Assembly (NCBI GenBank): GCA_012512295.1
Contig: JAAZDI010000361.1
Span: forward strand, 1 to 7,115
Length of the DNA stretch: 7,115 bases
From: Syntrophomonadaceae bacterium
GTDB taxonomy: Bacteria; Bacillota; Ch66; Ch109
Reading direction: 5' to 3'
The notes beneath the pieces were generated by a model. That model was not told where the DNA came from and did no database searches. It saw nothing but the letters and a program-made list of their open reading frames with translations. Position 1 is the stretch's first letter. Each line of letters starts with the position of its first letter. This document shows positions 1 through 6,360 of this stretch, piece by piece. The position numbers and the translations under genes are program-made.

Positions 1-7
1 AAATAGG

Positions 8-1258
8 CTAGATCAATTGAAGATCGGCACCAATTGAGGTGAATTTTTCAACCAGGTTTTCATAACCGCGGAAAATATGATGGATCTGGCTGATTTCCGT
101 CTCTCCTTCCGCTGCTAAAGCAGCTAGGACTAGGGCTGCTCCAGCCCGCAGATCACTGGCCTTGACGCAGGTCCCGTACAGCCGCGGGACCCCCTTAACC
201 ACTGCCGTATGGCCTTCTACCTTGATTTTGGCTCCCATCCGTTTCAGTTCATCCGCTACCTGAAAACGGTTTTCAAAAACATTTTCCACAATAACACTGG
301 TTCCCTCTGCCAAACTAAGCAAAGCCATGAACTGTGACTGCATATCCGTTGGAAACCCCGGATAGGGCATGGTTTTTAGGTCAACGGCGATTATGCGTGA
401 CGCGCCGATAACTTCGATGCAGTCTCCTTTTTCCCTCACCTTAGCCCCTGACTCGCGTAGTTTGGCAATAATCGGCTGAACATGAGTCGGGATAACGTTC
501 TCCAAGACTACTTGTCCCCGGGTAATCGCGGCAGCGGTCATAAAGGTCCCGACTTCAATGCGGTCCGGGATGACCGCGTGCCGGATTCCTTTAAGTTCAG
601 GGACCCCCTCAATTTTAATCACATCAGTGCCAGTCCCCCGAATTCTCGCCCCCATAGCATTTAAAAAGTTGGCCAAATCGACGACCTCCGGTTCTTTGGC
701 CGCGTTCTCAATAATGGTCTGACCCGGAACAACTGAGGCCGCCATCATAATGTTTTCGGTGGCCCCGACACTAGGAAAATCCAGATAGATATCCCGGCCA
801 TGCAAAGTACCGGCCCGCGCCTTAATAAATCCGTGCTCCAATCGGGTCTCAAACCCCAGCAACTGCAGCCCCTTGAGGTGCAGATCCATTGGTCGGGAGC
901 CAATGTTACAACCTCCGGGGAGACTGATATCGGCTACTCCTTTTCGACCGGCCATTGAGCCCAACAAAAGGTTCGAAGCCCGCAGTAATTTAGCTTTTTC
1001 ATAGGGGGTGCGATGATTAATATTATCTGGAACCCGGATGCTGACAGTGTCGTCCGTTAACCAGTTAGCTTCTGCCCCTAGACCGCGTAAGATATCCAAC
1101 AGAATTTCAACGTCCCGGATATGGGGCACATTTTCAATAATGCTCTCTCCCCGTGCCAAAACACTGGCCGCAATAACCACAAGGGCCGCATTTTTTGCCC
1201 CACTTATCCTGACCTTGCCGGTGAGAGGCCGACCGCCTATCACCCTGATCTTATTCAA
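8..1258 (-). CDS. murA: UDP-N-acetylglucosamine 1-carboxyvinyltransferase (MurA)
   Basis: MurA transfers enolpyruvate from phosphoenolpyruvate to UDP-GlcNAc in the cytoplasm, the first committed step of peptidoglycan synthesis and the target of fosfomycin. The 416-residue product has the usual length and an alpha/beta EPSP-synthase-type fold throughout. Visible family residues are K22-N23 in the AKNAAL segment, the catalytic loop GGCNIGSRPMD with C117 (C115 in E. coli), D305 in FPTDMQSQ, R331, R371 in DLRAG and R397 in FRGYE. The catalytic residue is Cys and not Asp, so the enzyme is predicted fosfomycin-sensitive. The start is TTG at 1258, with AAGGGGG about 8 bases upstream. A sigma-A-type promoter lies about 70 bases upstream. 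Firmicutes often carry two paralogues (MurAA/MurAB); which one this is cannot be settled here. The gene is complete, ending 7 bases from the window edge. Confidence 0.97.
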   Translation of the reverse strand: MNKIRVIGGRPLTGKVRISGAKNAALVVIAASVLARGESIIENVPHIRDVEILLDILRGLGAEANWLTDDTVSIRVPDNINHRTPYEKAKLLRASNLLLGSMAGRKGVADISLPGGCNIGSRPMDLHLKGLQLLGFETRLEHGFIKARAGTLHGRDIYLDFPSVGATENIMMAASVVPGQTIIENAAKEPEVVDLANFLNAMGARIRGTGTDVIKIEGVPELKGIRHAVIPDRIEVGTFMTAAAITRGQVVLENVIPTHVQPIIAKLRESGAKVREKGDCIEVIGASRIIAVDLKTMPYPGFPTDMQSQFMALLSLAEGTSVIVENVFENRFQVADELKRMGAKIKVEGHTAVVKGVPRLYGTCVKASDLRAGAALVLAALAAEGETEISQIHHIFRGYENLVEKFTSIGADLQLI

Positions 1259-1326
1259 CGCGGTTTCCCCCTTTTAATTATTAAATAGCCTGTACACTTT
1301 TATAATTCTATTCATTTGCCGGGGTA

Positions 1327-1355
1327 ATTATATCACCCGGATGAACCAAAGCCAA
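1327..1355 (-). promoter_or_regulatory. Sigma-A promoter of murA, extended -10
   Basis: On the minus strand TTGGCT (1355-1350) is followed by a 17-base spacer and TATAAT (1332-1327), with TG one base ahead of the -10 (TGATATAAT). This predicts a transcript start near 1320 and a leader of about 60 bases before the TTG start of murA. The -10 is a perfect match and the -35 matches 4 of 6. Confidence 0.75.
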
Positions 1356-1474
1356 GGGGACGGTTCTTCCGGCCGGCGATTTCGTTCTTCTTCCGGCTGC
1401 GGACAGGTTAAGCACTCTAAATAATCATAACGCTTGTGTTTTAACTCGGTCAGCAGGCTAAGCCAGACAGGCAA
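1328..1474 (-). CDS. Doubtful small ORF or gene remnant, 48 codons
   Basis: This frame is open from a TTG at 1474 (the frame itself opens at 1486, after a TGA) to a TAA at 1328-1330. The translation is charged and proline-rich with a CxxC pair: a LTELKHKRYDYLECLTCPQP segment, then a run of E, R and P, then a tryptophan-containing tail. The composition looks more protein-like than most chance frames. However, no ribosome binding site precedes the TTG, and the stop and final codons overlap the murA promoter, which argues against a functional gene. It could be a decayed gene end or chance. No function is proposed. Confidence 0.2.
   Translation of the reverse strand: MPVWLSLLTELKHKRYDYLECLTCPQPEEERNRRPEEPSPWLWFIRVI
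1354..1397. repeat. REP-like fragment with a 10-base direct repeat
   Basis: The stretch AAGGGGACGGTTCTTCC (1354-1370) resembles the short repetitive palindromic elements I recall being dispersed in Peptococcaceae-like genomes; that resemblance is from memory and only one arm is visible here. It runs into a CCGGCCGG palindrome (1369-1376). TTCTTCCGGC occurs twice, at 1364-1373 and 1388-1397. The whole 1259-1603 gap otherwise holds only the murA promoter, a possible orphan promoter and the doubtful ORF. Confidence 0.3.
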
Positions 1475-1522
1475 ATGCGATGCAAATCACAACCATTTGT
1501 CTTAACAAGATATCTAAGCGAA

Positions 1523-1551
1523 ATTGTCCTATATATCACATTTCTTGTCAA
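1523..1551 (-). promoter_or_regulatory. Orphan promoter-like site with perfect -35
   Basis: TTGACA (1551-1546, minus strand) is followed by a 17-base spacer and GACAAT (1528-1523, 4 of 6 matches). A transcript would start near 1516 and run toward murA through the gap. No well-supported gene lies directly downstream, only a 12-codon hydrophobic frame starting at 1496 and the doubtful ORF ending at 1328. It may be fortuitous, or drive a small RNA or a distal murA transcript. Confidence 0.35.
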
Positions 1552-1603
1552 GTTCTTGGAATTAACAAAAATAGACATGTCTAAAAACTGCCACAAACTG
1601 TCG

Positions 1604-2590
1604 TTAATTGTTGCGGGCAATGCTCTCCCGCGCAGCCTGATCGGCGGCCCAGACTCGAAAATCGGCATCAAATTGCGCCAAATCCGCCCCGGTCGCCTGC
1701 TTTAGGGCCTGGTTAATGGGTTTACCCTGACTTAAGCACTTAATAATTTGGCTCAGGCATTCCGAGCCATACACTGTATTGATATACTTTACCACCATAA
1801 GCGATTCCCAGTAGGCCAACATCTGATTCGGCAGATAGTCAAAGCCGGCATCCATCTCTATTAGCGGATAGAGTTCCTGGTAAATCCATTCCTGCCACTC
1901 TTGGCCTTTCGGTTTGGCATTACTCTTGGGGGTAAAACGCTGTTGACTGGGCCGGCAGTTTTGTTGATAAAGTTCCGTAAATGGGTTTGAAAAAGCAAAA
2001 CCGGTTAATTTCTTTTCTTCCCACTGCGCAACTCCTTCAGTAAACCAGCGTGGATAATTCCCTCCGGTCAAGTAGTCGATTACATAATGGGTATATTCAT
2101 GAGAAATCGGGCCGGTAGTCCGAAAAATTTCCGGGTCGATTTTTCCCTCATCTGAAGTTGCCCAGACACTTGGGGATAGAATCCTGATTGTCCCAACCCA
2201 ATACACGCCTAGAGCTCCTTCATCCGCCGGCCAACCAAAACTACCGGTCAAAGAATCATTAGTAGGATACATTATTATCGGCACTTTTCGATTCGGTTCA
2301 TATCCCAGGTTTTGATTGATGGGGTCATAGATTTCTTCGGCGATTGCCAGGACCAAGGCGGCTGCCTCGGCATCCCTTTCCTCGTATCTCACCCGAAAAT
2401 GCTCACTCTCCATCAGTTGTTGTTCTCGGTGCTTAAAATCTAAAGCAATTCGGCTTCCTTCGCGAAAAATAGTATAAAAACCGCTTCTAATCATTCCTGG
2501 ATTACGAAGCCAGGAAAAAACTAGAACGAGTACTCCAGCAATCACCAGACAGTAATGAATCCAATGATTCCCTCTCCATCTCTCGGTCAT
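1604..2590 (-). CDS. Membrane-anchored peptidase-MA-like (gluzincin-type) metalloprotease
   Basis: The 328-residue protein has a short charged N-terminus, then one hydrophobic segment at about residues 11-28, and a long domain predicted to be outside the membrane. It carries the zinc-protease motif H164-E165-Y-T-H168, and E185 in WFTEGVAQWEE, the arrangement of peptidase MA-like (gluzincin) domains where the later Glu is the third zinc ligand. The C-terminal part (AYWESLMVVKYI, then a helical tail) is also typical of that family. The substrate is unknown; proteins of this type are common in Clostridia and poorly characterised. The ATG at 2590 is the first plausible start. The upstream GGGGGTGGGG tract is a weak ribosome binding site, and an extended -10 promoter lies only about 20 bases upstream. 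It sits between an M23 endopeptidase and murA, so a cell-envelope role is an inference. No clear terminator follows it. Confidence 0.85.
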   Translation of the reverse strand: MTERWRGNHWIHYCLVIAGVLVLVFSWLRNPGMIRSGFYTIFREGSRIALDFKHREQQLMESEHFRVRYEERDAEAAALVLAIAEEIYDPINQNLGYEPNRKVPIIMYPTNDSLTGSFGWPADEGALGVYWVGTIRILSPSVWATSDEGKIDPEIFRTTGPISHEYTHYVIDYLTGGNYPRWFTEGVAQWEEKKLTGFAFSNPFTELYQQNCRPSQQRFTPKSNAKPKGQEWQEWIYQELYPLIEMDAGFDYLPNQMLAYWESLMVVKYINTVYGSECLSQIIKCLSQGKPINQALKQATGADLAQFDADFRVWAADQAARESIARNN

Positions 2591-2610
2591 GGGTCCCCAC
2601 CCCCGAGAGG

Positions 2611-2639
2611 ATTATACCAAAGAGATGGGAGGAAGTGAC
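2611..2639 (-). promoter_or_regulatory. Extended -10 promoter of the MA-like peptidase
   Basis: TATAAT (2616-2611, minus strand) is preceded by TGG, giving TGGTATAAT, an extended -10. The -35 position at 17 bases spacing is GTCACT, a weak match. The predicted leader is only about 14-16 bases. It lies just downstream of the hairpin at 2654-2692, so the M23 transcript would end before this one starts. Confidence 0.55.
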
Positions 2640-2653
2640 CTTGAAATTTCCGC

Positions 2654-2692
2654 CAAATATAACACCCCCCCACTTTCAGGAAAGCAGGGGGG
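2654..2692 (-). terminator. GC-rich hairpin terminator after the M23 gene
   Basis: Six G at 2687-2692 pair with C at 2666-2671, and AAAG (2681-2684) extends the stem with CTTT (2673-2676) past a small internal bulge. On the minus strand the stem is followed by GTGTTATATTT, which is U-rich but interrupted. It lies about 170 bases past the M23 stop and just ahead of the next promoter. On the plus strand only TTT follows, so minus is the likelier direction. Confidence 0.6.
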
Positions 2693-2742
2693 TTTAGCCC
2701 TCAAGAATTTTATCTTAGTTCGGTTCGTAAGACCCCTATTTA

Positions 2743-2774
2743 ATGAGGAGGTTGCCATGAAGTGGATTACCTAG
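2743..2774 (+). other. Strong ribosome binding site before a 5-codon minigene
   Basis: On the plus strand an AATGAGGAGG sequence sits 5 bases before ATG AAG TGG ATT ACC TAG (2757-2774). The ribosome binding site and spacing are excellent, but the frame encodes only five residues and no gene follows on this strand. It could be the intact start of a lost gene, or chance. It lies antisense to the trailer of the M23 transcript. Confidence 0.25.
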
Positions 2775-2865
2775 TTAGGCTCCGGATGGAATTCAGGCTC
2801 CACCTGATGCTTGATTTACAGCAAGCTTGATGAGTTCACCTTACAATCGCACCTAATTAACTCAA

Positions 2866-4260
2866 TTAACCTAGATAACGCTTGGGATTAACCGGATTAC
2901 CATTGACCAGAACTTCAAAGTGAAGATGCGAACCGGTACTGCGTCCCGTACTGCCGACTCGACCTATAACCTCACCTTTGCTTACGCGTTGCCCAACTTT
3001 AACATTAATGGAGGAGCAATGGGCATAGCGGGTGACAATGCCATTTCCGTGATTAATGGTAATCATCTTACCATAACCACCCTCCCAGCCGGCTCCAGTC
3101 ACTTTGCCATCATCCGCTGCGCGAATGGCATCGCCGGTGTTGCCATCAATATCCATCCCCGTGTGGAATTCTCGGCCGCGGTAGCCATAGGCCGACGTAA
3201 TCCCCCCGCGTAATGGCCAAGCTAGTTGTCCGCTACCGGCTGAATAAGTTCCGCTATCCGAGCCACGAGAAGCTACAGCAACTCGAGTTCCTTGCAGGAC
3301 AATCTCTTTTACTGGCTCCTGAACAATGGTCTCGTTTAAGATGTTTTCTTCTATCGTCAGGTCATTGTGCCGAACAATTTGGTAGGTAACTTCGCGTTTT
3401 CCCGGCACTCCCTTCTGTTCGATGTGCCGGTAACCACGCAGCTTATCGTCAGTCTGCTTTATTTCTACCGGATAATTAATCGACTCAGTGGCCGTCTTTT
3501 CTAAGGTAACCGCAACTGTAAGCAACGGCTTTGGGCCTACTAGGCGCAACGTCTGACCTATAGACAGCTTATCAGATTTCAGTTCCGGGTTGGCATCCAT
3601 CAGATCTTGAACCCTTAGATCATTAGCCCTGGCAATCAGCCAAAGGCAATCACCCTCTTGAACAGTATATGTAATTACTTCCTCCTTACCGGAACGAATA
3701 AGTAATTCTGCCTCTTCGGGTGTAAGCACTTCTTCTACTGATACTTGCACTGGTTCACAAGTGACTGTTTCCAAAAAGGATACTTCTTTAATCTCCACAT
3801 TTTCTGCTGGCGTAGTATATAAATCTTTGTATTGCTCCAAAACCTGGGTGGCCGCTTGTTCATCAGCCACTACCGCACAGGTCTCTCCGTTAGCTTTGAT
3901 CGCTATTGCTTTGACAGCATAATTCATTTGAGATAACCGGGCAATTAAGTCTGCCTGATCTAATATATCACCGGCCAAATGTTTGCTCTTGAACTGGACT
4001 TCCCCACACAATTCCACCGTCTGCCCGCCAAGGGCTTCACTCTTCGCTTTGGTGACCTCCGCAAGAGCTGATTTGAATACATCCTGGTTAGCGACTACGC
4101 CAATTACTTCCCCGTTAACGGTTACTTCCTGCGGTCCATTCATGTAAGCCAGGCCAACAGAAGGAAATATTATCACCAACGCTAGAACTAAGGCCAGGAT
4201 CTTGTTGTTAACCCTCATCCTCTCCCTGAAATGGACAAGAGTTGACCACGCCCCTCCCAT
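2866..4260 (-). CDS. LysM-G5-M23 peptidoglycan endopeptidase
   Basis: The protein is predicted to be exported and to cleave peptide cross-links in the wall. In 464-residue numbering: a basic N-terminus, a signal peptide or anchor at about 21-38, two related segments each beginning with NGE and a VVA(N/D) motif (about 47-80 and 122-150), a LysM glycan-binding domain (196-240), a G5 domain (246-325), and a LytM/M23 domain (347-461). The M23 zinc and catalytic residues are complete: H366xxxD370, H414 in RYAH, and H445-L-H447. The frame is open to an ATG at 4290, but that codon has no ribosome binding site. The ATG at 4260 has AAAGGAG 7 bases upstream and is preferred; another ATG at 4218 would still leave a signal peptide. 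It has its own promoter and terminator. Wall remodelling in growth, division or sporulation are all possible; the sequence does not decide. Confidence 0.93.
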   Translation of the reverse strand: MGGAWSTLVHFRERMRVNNKILALVLALVIIFPSVGLAYMNGPQEVTVNGEVIGVVANQDVFKSALAEVTKAKSEALGGQTVELCGEVQFKSKHLAGDILDQADLIARLSQMNYAVKAIAIKANGETCAVVADEQAATQVLEQYKDLYTTPAENVEIKEVSFLETVTCEPVQVSVEEVLTPEEAELLIRSGKEEVITYTVQEGDCLWLIARANDLRVQDLMDANPELKSDKLSIGQTLRLVGPKPLLTVAVTLEKTATESINYPVEIKQTDDKLRGYRHIEQKGVPGKREVTYQIVRHNDLTIEENILNETIVQEPVKEIVLQGTRVAVASRGSDSGTYSAGSGQLAWPLRGGITSAYGYRGREFHTGMDIDGNTGDAIRAADDGKVTGAGWEGGYGKMITINHGNGIVTRYAHCSSINVKVGQRVSKGEVIGRVGSTGRSTGSHLHFEVLVNGNPVNPKRYLG

Positions 4261-4324
4261 ACATCTACTCCTTTCCTTATCGGTCGCCATAATACGCCGT
4301 TTTCAACCGACGGGTGATAACCTG

Positions 4325-4353
4325 ATTATAACATCAAAGTTGTTGGTCGCCAA
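4325..4353 (-). promoter_or_regulatory. Sigma-A promoter of the M23 gene, extended -10
   Basis: TTGGCG (4353-4348, minus strand), a 17-base spacer and TATAAT (4330-4325), with TG one base ahead of the -10 (TGTTATAAT). The layout is nearly identical to the murA promoter. The transcript would start near 4318, giving a leader of about 58 bases to the preferred ATG. It lies in the 136-base gap after scfB, so the M23 gene need not depend on scfB transcription. Confidence 0.75.
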
Positions 4354-4396
4354 TCCCCTAAAATGGGATAACTTGTTCAAATCACCAGGGTATTCT

Positions 4397-5905
4397 TCAT
4401 CCGTCCGCTGGTTCTCCTTTTTGGATCAAACGTTTAGCCTGATAGTAAATGGCTGCTTCCAGGCGCTTTTTTTGGATTGAGCAACCCAGGGTATACGGCT
4501 GGTAAATCGTGTTATTAAAGGATTCTGCATTAGCGTGGCAGCCACCGCCACAATAAAACCGGGCCCAGCACCCGGCACAGACTAATTTGCCGTAAATGTG
4601 CGCATTTTGAAAATGCGCCATTTTGGCTAAATCTAAATCGTCATTTTTCAACACATTTCCTAACAGATAGGCTGGTCGGCCGACAAACTGATGACAGGGG
4701 TAAATATCCCCTTCCGGGGTGATGGCTACGTATTCAACACCGGCACCACACCCTTTAAGCCTCTTAGGCAGACACGGTCCGTGATCCAGGCTAAGGTCAA
4801 AGTGGAAAAAGTTAAAACCCCTTCCCTCTCGTTCTCTTGCTTCAAGCACCTTGGCCAGACGATCATATTCCGCAAAAATCTGCGGCAGGTCTTCTTCGCG
4901 AAGGGCAGAATCTGCTGGTTCAGCGGCAACAACCGGTTCGACCGACACCCGCTTAAACCCCTGATCCGCCAGATGTAGTACATCGTTGGCAAAGTCAAGG
5001 TTAAATCGGGTATAGGTCCCTCTGACGTAGTAATCTTGATCTAGCTGCCGGGATTCAGTGAGGGCTTTGATGCGGGGCAGCACCGCGTCGTAACTCCCGC
5101 TGCCATCAGCAAAAACACGCAGCCGGTCATGGACGGCCGGCCGGCCATCGAGACTCAGAACCACACTGATCTTTTGCTGATTAAGATAATCTTGAATATC
5201 AGCATCCAGGAGAACCGCATTGGTTGTTAACGTAAAATGGATCAGTTTGCCCCTTACTTGTTCGAGTTGCCGACCATACTCCACTATTTGCTTGACTACC
5301 TCGAAATTGAGCAGGGGTTCCCCACCGAAAAAATCTACTTCGCAGTGTTTGCGGTTGGCAGAATGCGCCATCAAAAAGTCTAGGGCCGCTTTACCTACCG
5401 CAAACGGCATTAGTTTACAGCCGCCGCCAAAATTACCGCTGGAGGCAAAACAGTAACTGCAACGCAAGTTGCAATCATGGGCCACGTTTAAGCAGAGCGA
5501 TTTGATGACTGGGTTTTGGCTCGGTTCCCCGGCCGGCACCGTCTTGGATTCAGGATTAACCAACGCTGGGACCGGGCCTGCTAATTCGGGAGATACGGTT
5601 TCCCGCCATTGATCCCGGTTAAATAGGGTTCCCTCTTGGGCCAGCTCCGCCAATTCCAAAACCGCTTCTTCCATCTCTTCTCGGGCATATTTACCCTCTC
5701 TGGCGCAATCGGTCAGATCAGCCAAGGCCTGCTCCAGATTACCTTGCCGTTTTTCCAACGTCTCCAGCAGATCCCACGCCACTGGATCAACGGCGTGGAT
5801 CGAACCGGAAACAACGTCTACTACCAACCGTAATTCGCCCTGCCTGAACCGGTGCTGATCCGCAGAAAAATTATAATTTCCCAGTTCGGGAAAGGTTTTT
5901 AACAC
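4397..5905 (-). CDS. scfB: Thioether cross-link-forming SCIFF peptide maturase (radical SAM/SPASM)
   Basis: This enzyme uses a radical-SAM [4Fe-4S] cluster and SPASM-domain clusters to form thioether links between Cys side chains and other residues of the SCIFF peptide. In 502-residue numbering: a PqqD-like peptide-recognition region at about 5-90; the radical-SAM motif C145xxxC149xxC152 in DCNLRCSYCF; FFGGEP at about 192-197; and a C-terminal SPASM region with C378, C386, C404 (YPCHQF), C443, C446, C452, C456 and C475. Length and cysteine pattern fit the SCIFF maturase family (CteB of Clostridium thermocellum is a studied member). A TTG at 5908 is possible but sits only 3 bases after GGAGGG; the GTG at 5905 gives about 7 bases from GGAGG and is preferred. 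The substrate gene scfA is directly upstream, 139 bases away and across a terminator. Confidence 0.96.
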   Translation of the reverse strand: MLKTFPELGNYNFSADQHRFRQGELRLVVDVVSGSIHAVDPVAWDLLETLEKRQGNLEQALADLTDCAREGKYAREEMEEAVLELAELAQEGTLFNRDQWRETVSPELAGPVPALVNPESKTVPAGEPSQNPVIKSLCLNVAHDCNLRCSYCFASSGNFGGGCKLMPFAVGKAALDFLMAHSANRKHCEVDFFGGEPLLNFEVVKQIVEYGRQLEQVRGKLIHFTLTTNAVLLDADIQDYLNQQKISVVLSLDGRPAVHDRLRVFADGSGSYDAVLPRIKALTESRQLDQDYYVRGTYTRFNLDFANDVLHLADQGFKRVSVEPVVAAEPADSALREEDLPQIFAEYDRLAKVLEAREREGRGFNFFHFDLSLDHGPCLPKRLKGCGAGVEYVAITPEGDIYPCHQFVGRPAYLLGNVLKNDDLDLAKMAHFQNAHIYGKLVCAGCWARFYCGGGCHANAESFNNTIYQPYTLGCSIQKKRLEAAIYYQAKRLIQKGEPADG

Positions 5906-5924
5906 CAAAATCCCTCCGGTTACC

Positions 5925-5934
5925 TATCATGATA
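5925..5934. repeat. Perfect 10-base palindrome upstream of scfB
   Basis: TATCATGATA is self-complementary and lies about 20 bases before the scfB start. On the minus strand TATCAT (5934-5929) could also act as a -10, but the only -35 at usable spacing is a poor match. It may be an operator half-site, a weak promoter, or chance. Confidence 0.2.
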
Positions 5935-5987
5935 AGATTTAACATAATCGGATTAATTGTAACACTTTTCGATCCCTTATGGGACAT

Positions 5988-6015
5988 AAAAAATGACTCT
6001 CTTGAGAGTCATTTT
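5988..6015 (-). terminator. Intrinsic terminator between scfA and scfB
   Basis: GACTCTC (5995-6001) and GAGAGTC (6004-6010) form a stem extended by flanking A-T pairs, perfect over 12 bases per arm (5990-6001 and 6004-6015). On the minus strand the core stem is followed by A and then six T (5993-5988). It starts about 30 bases after the scfA stop. It should end most scfA transcripts, with read-through as one route to scfB expression. Confidence 0.85.
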
Positions 6016-6044
6016 ATTCCAGTGCTGTATAATTTATTAACCAC

Positions 6045-6191
6045 TTATTTCTGACAGACCTGATTACCCACCGTACATGATGTTTTACAGGCTGATTGAC
6101 AGGAAGCCTGACACTCCCCGCAACCGCCGGTCTTGGTTGATAGATTTAAGGCTGGTTTGATCAGGGTTTGGATGTGCTTTTTCTGAGTCAA
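6045..6191 (-). CDS. scfA: SCIFF precursor peptide (six cysteines in forty-five)
   Basis: This 48-residue peptide is the substrate of the adjacent radical-SAM maturase, a ribosomally made, thioether-linked (ranthipeptide) product. It is easily missed because it starts with TTG. A lysine-rich leader (MTQKKHIQTLIKPALNL) runs into STKTGG. The core then has six cysteines at 24, 27, 31, 35, 39 and 46, in the family pattern CGECQASCQSACKTSC followed by TVGNQVC and QK. The TTG at 6191 has GGAAGGGGG ending 7 bases upstream. An extended -10 promoter lies just upstream and an intrinsic terminator just downstream, so it is its own transcription unit, with scfB next. The biological role is not settled; quorum-sensing or regulatory roles have been proposed for ranthipeptides in some clostridia. 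No dedicated protease or exporter is in the window. Confidence 0.96.
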   Translation of the reverse strand: MTQKKHIQTLIKPALNLSTKTGGCGECQASCQSACKTSCTVGNQVCQK

Positions 6192-6223
6192 GATTTTTCC
6201 CCCTTCCAAAAATTATAGTAATC

Positions 6224-6252
6224 ATTATAGCATATTCCCCATTCGAGTTAAA
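6224..6252 (-). promoter_or_regulatory. Extended -10 promoter of scfA
   Basis: TATAAT (6229-6224, minus strand) preceded by TGC gives TGCTATAAT. The -35 at 17 bases spacing is TTTAAC, a 3 of 6 match, so recognition probably relies on the extended -10. A second TATAAT at 6217-6212 has no usable -35. The leader would be about 27 bases. Confidence 0.65.
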
Positions 6253-6298
6253 CCATTCCTAACAGCTTCTGCCCTAAAACTGGTGGCTAAGATTAAAT

Positions 6299-6322
6299 TG
6301 GTATATGATGAGCGGGGATTGC
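6299..6322 (+). repeat. Imperfect direct repeat, copy 1
   Basis: This 24-base stretch, which includes TATGATGAGCGGGGATTGC, recurs about 101 bases downstream at 6400-6420. The two copies share 19 of 21 aligned bases, with a 3-base gap. This copy has no ribosome binding site in front of it, unlike copy 2. Confidence 0.45.
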
Positions 6323-6336
6323 TAGCGTTCTAAAAC

Positions 6337-6360
6337 TGCAAATATATTGCATATCGCAAT
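6337..6360. promoter_or_regulatory. Overlapping inverted repeats, operator-like
   Basis: TGCAA-N5-TTGCA (6337-6351) and ATTGC-N5-GCAAT (6346-6360) share a central half-site, so three TTGC/GCAA units alternate in orientation about 9-10 bases apart, roughly one helical turn. The second palindrome overlaps a plus-strand -35-like TTGCAT. The layout suits binding of a dimeric regulator, but AT-rich DNA can give this by chance. Confidence 0.35.

Noticed and set aside
482..664. Plus-strand open frame inside murA
   Set aside because: It is antisense to well-conserved murA codons, has no ribosome binding site and no family-like sequence.
1458..1496. 12-codon hydrophobic frame starting MVVICIAFACLA
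   Set aside because: It has no ribosome binding site and stops at once; too short to support as a gene.
1259..1603. Riboswitch (c-di-GMP or cobalamin type) upstream of murA
   Set aside because: No recognisable core motifs of these classes on either strand.
1475..1705. Open frames on both strands across the end of the MA-like gene (also 1450-1671 minus)
   Set aside because: They overlap the true 3' end of the MA-like gene in other frames and look like shadows.
2920..3213. 97-codon plus-strand frame opposite the M23 domain
   Set aside because: It lies antisense to the conserved catalytic domain and has no convincing ribosome binding site.
4726..4998. Alternative minus-strand frame within scfB, and plus-strand frame 4691-4978
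   Set aside because: scfB is intact with all motifs across this stretch; the others are out-of-frame or antisense translations.
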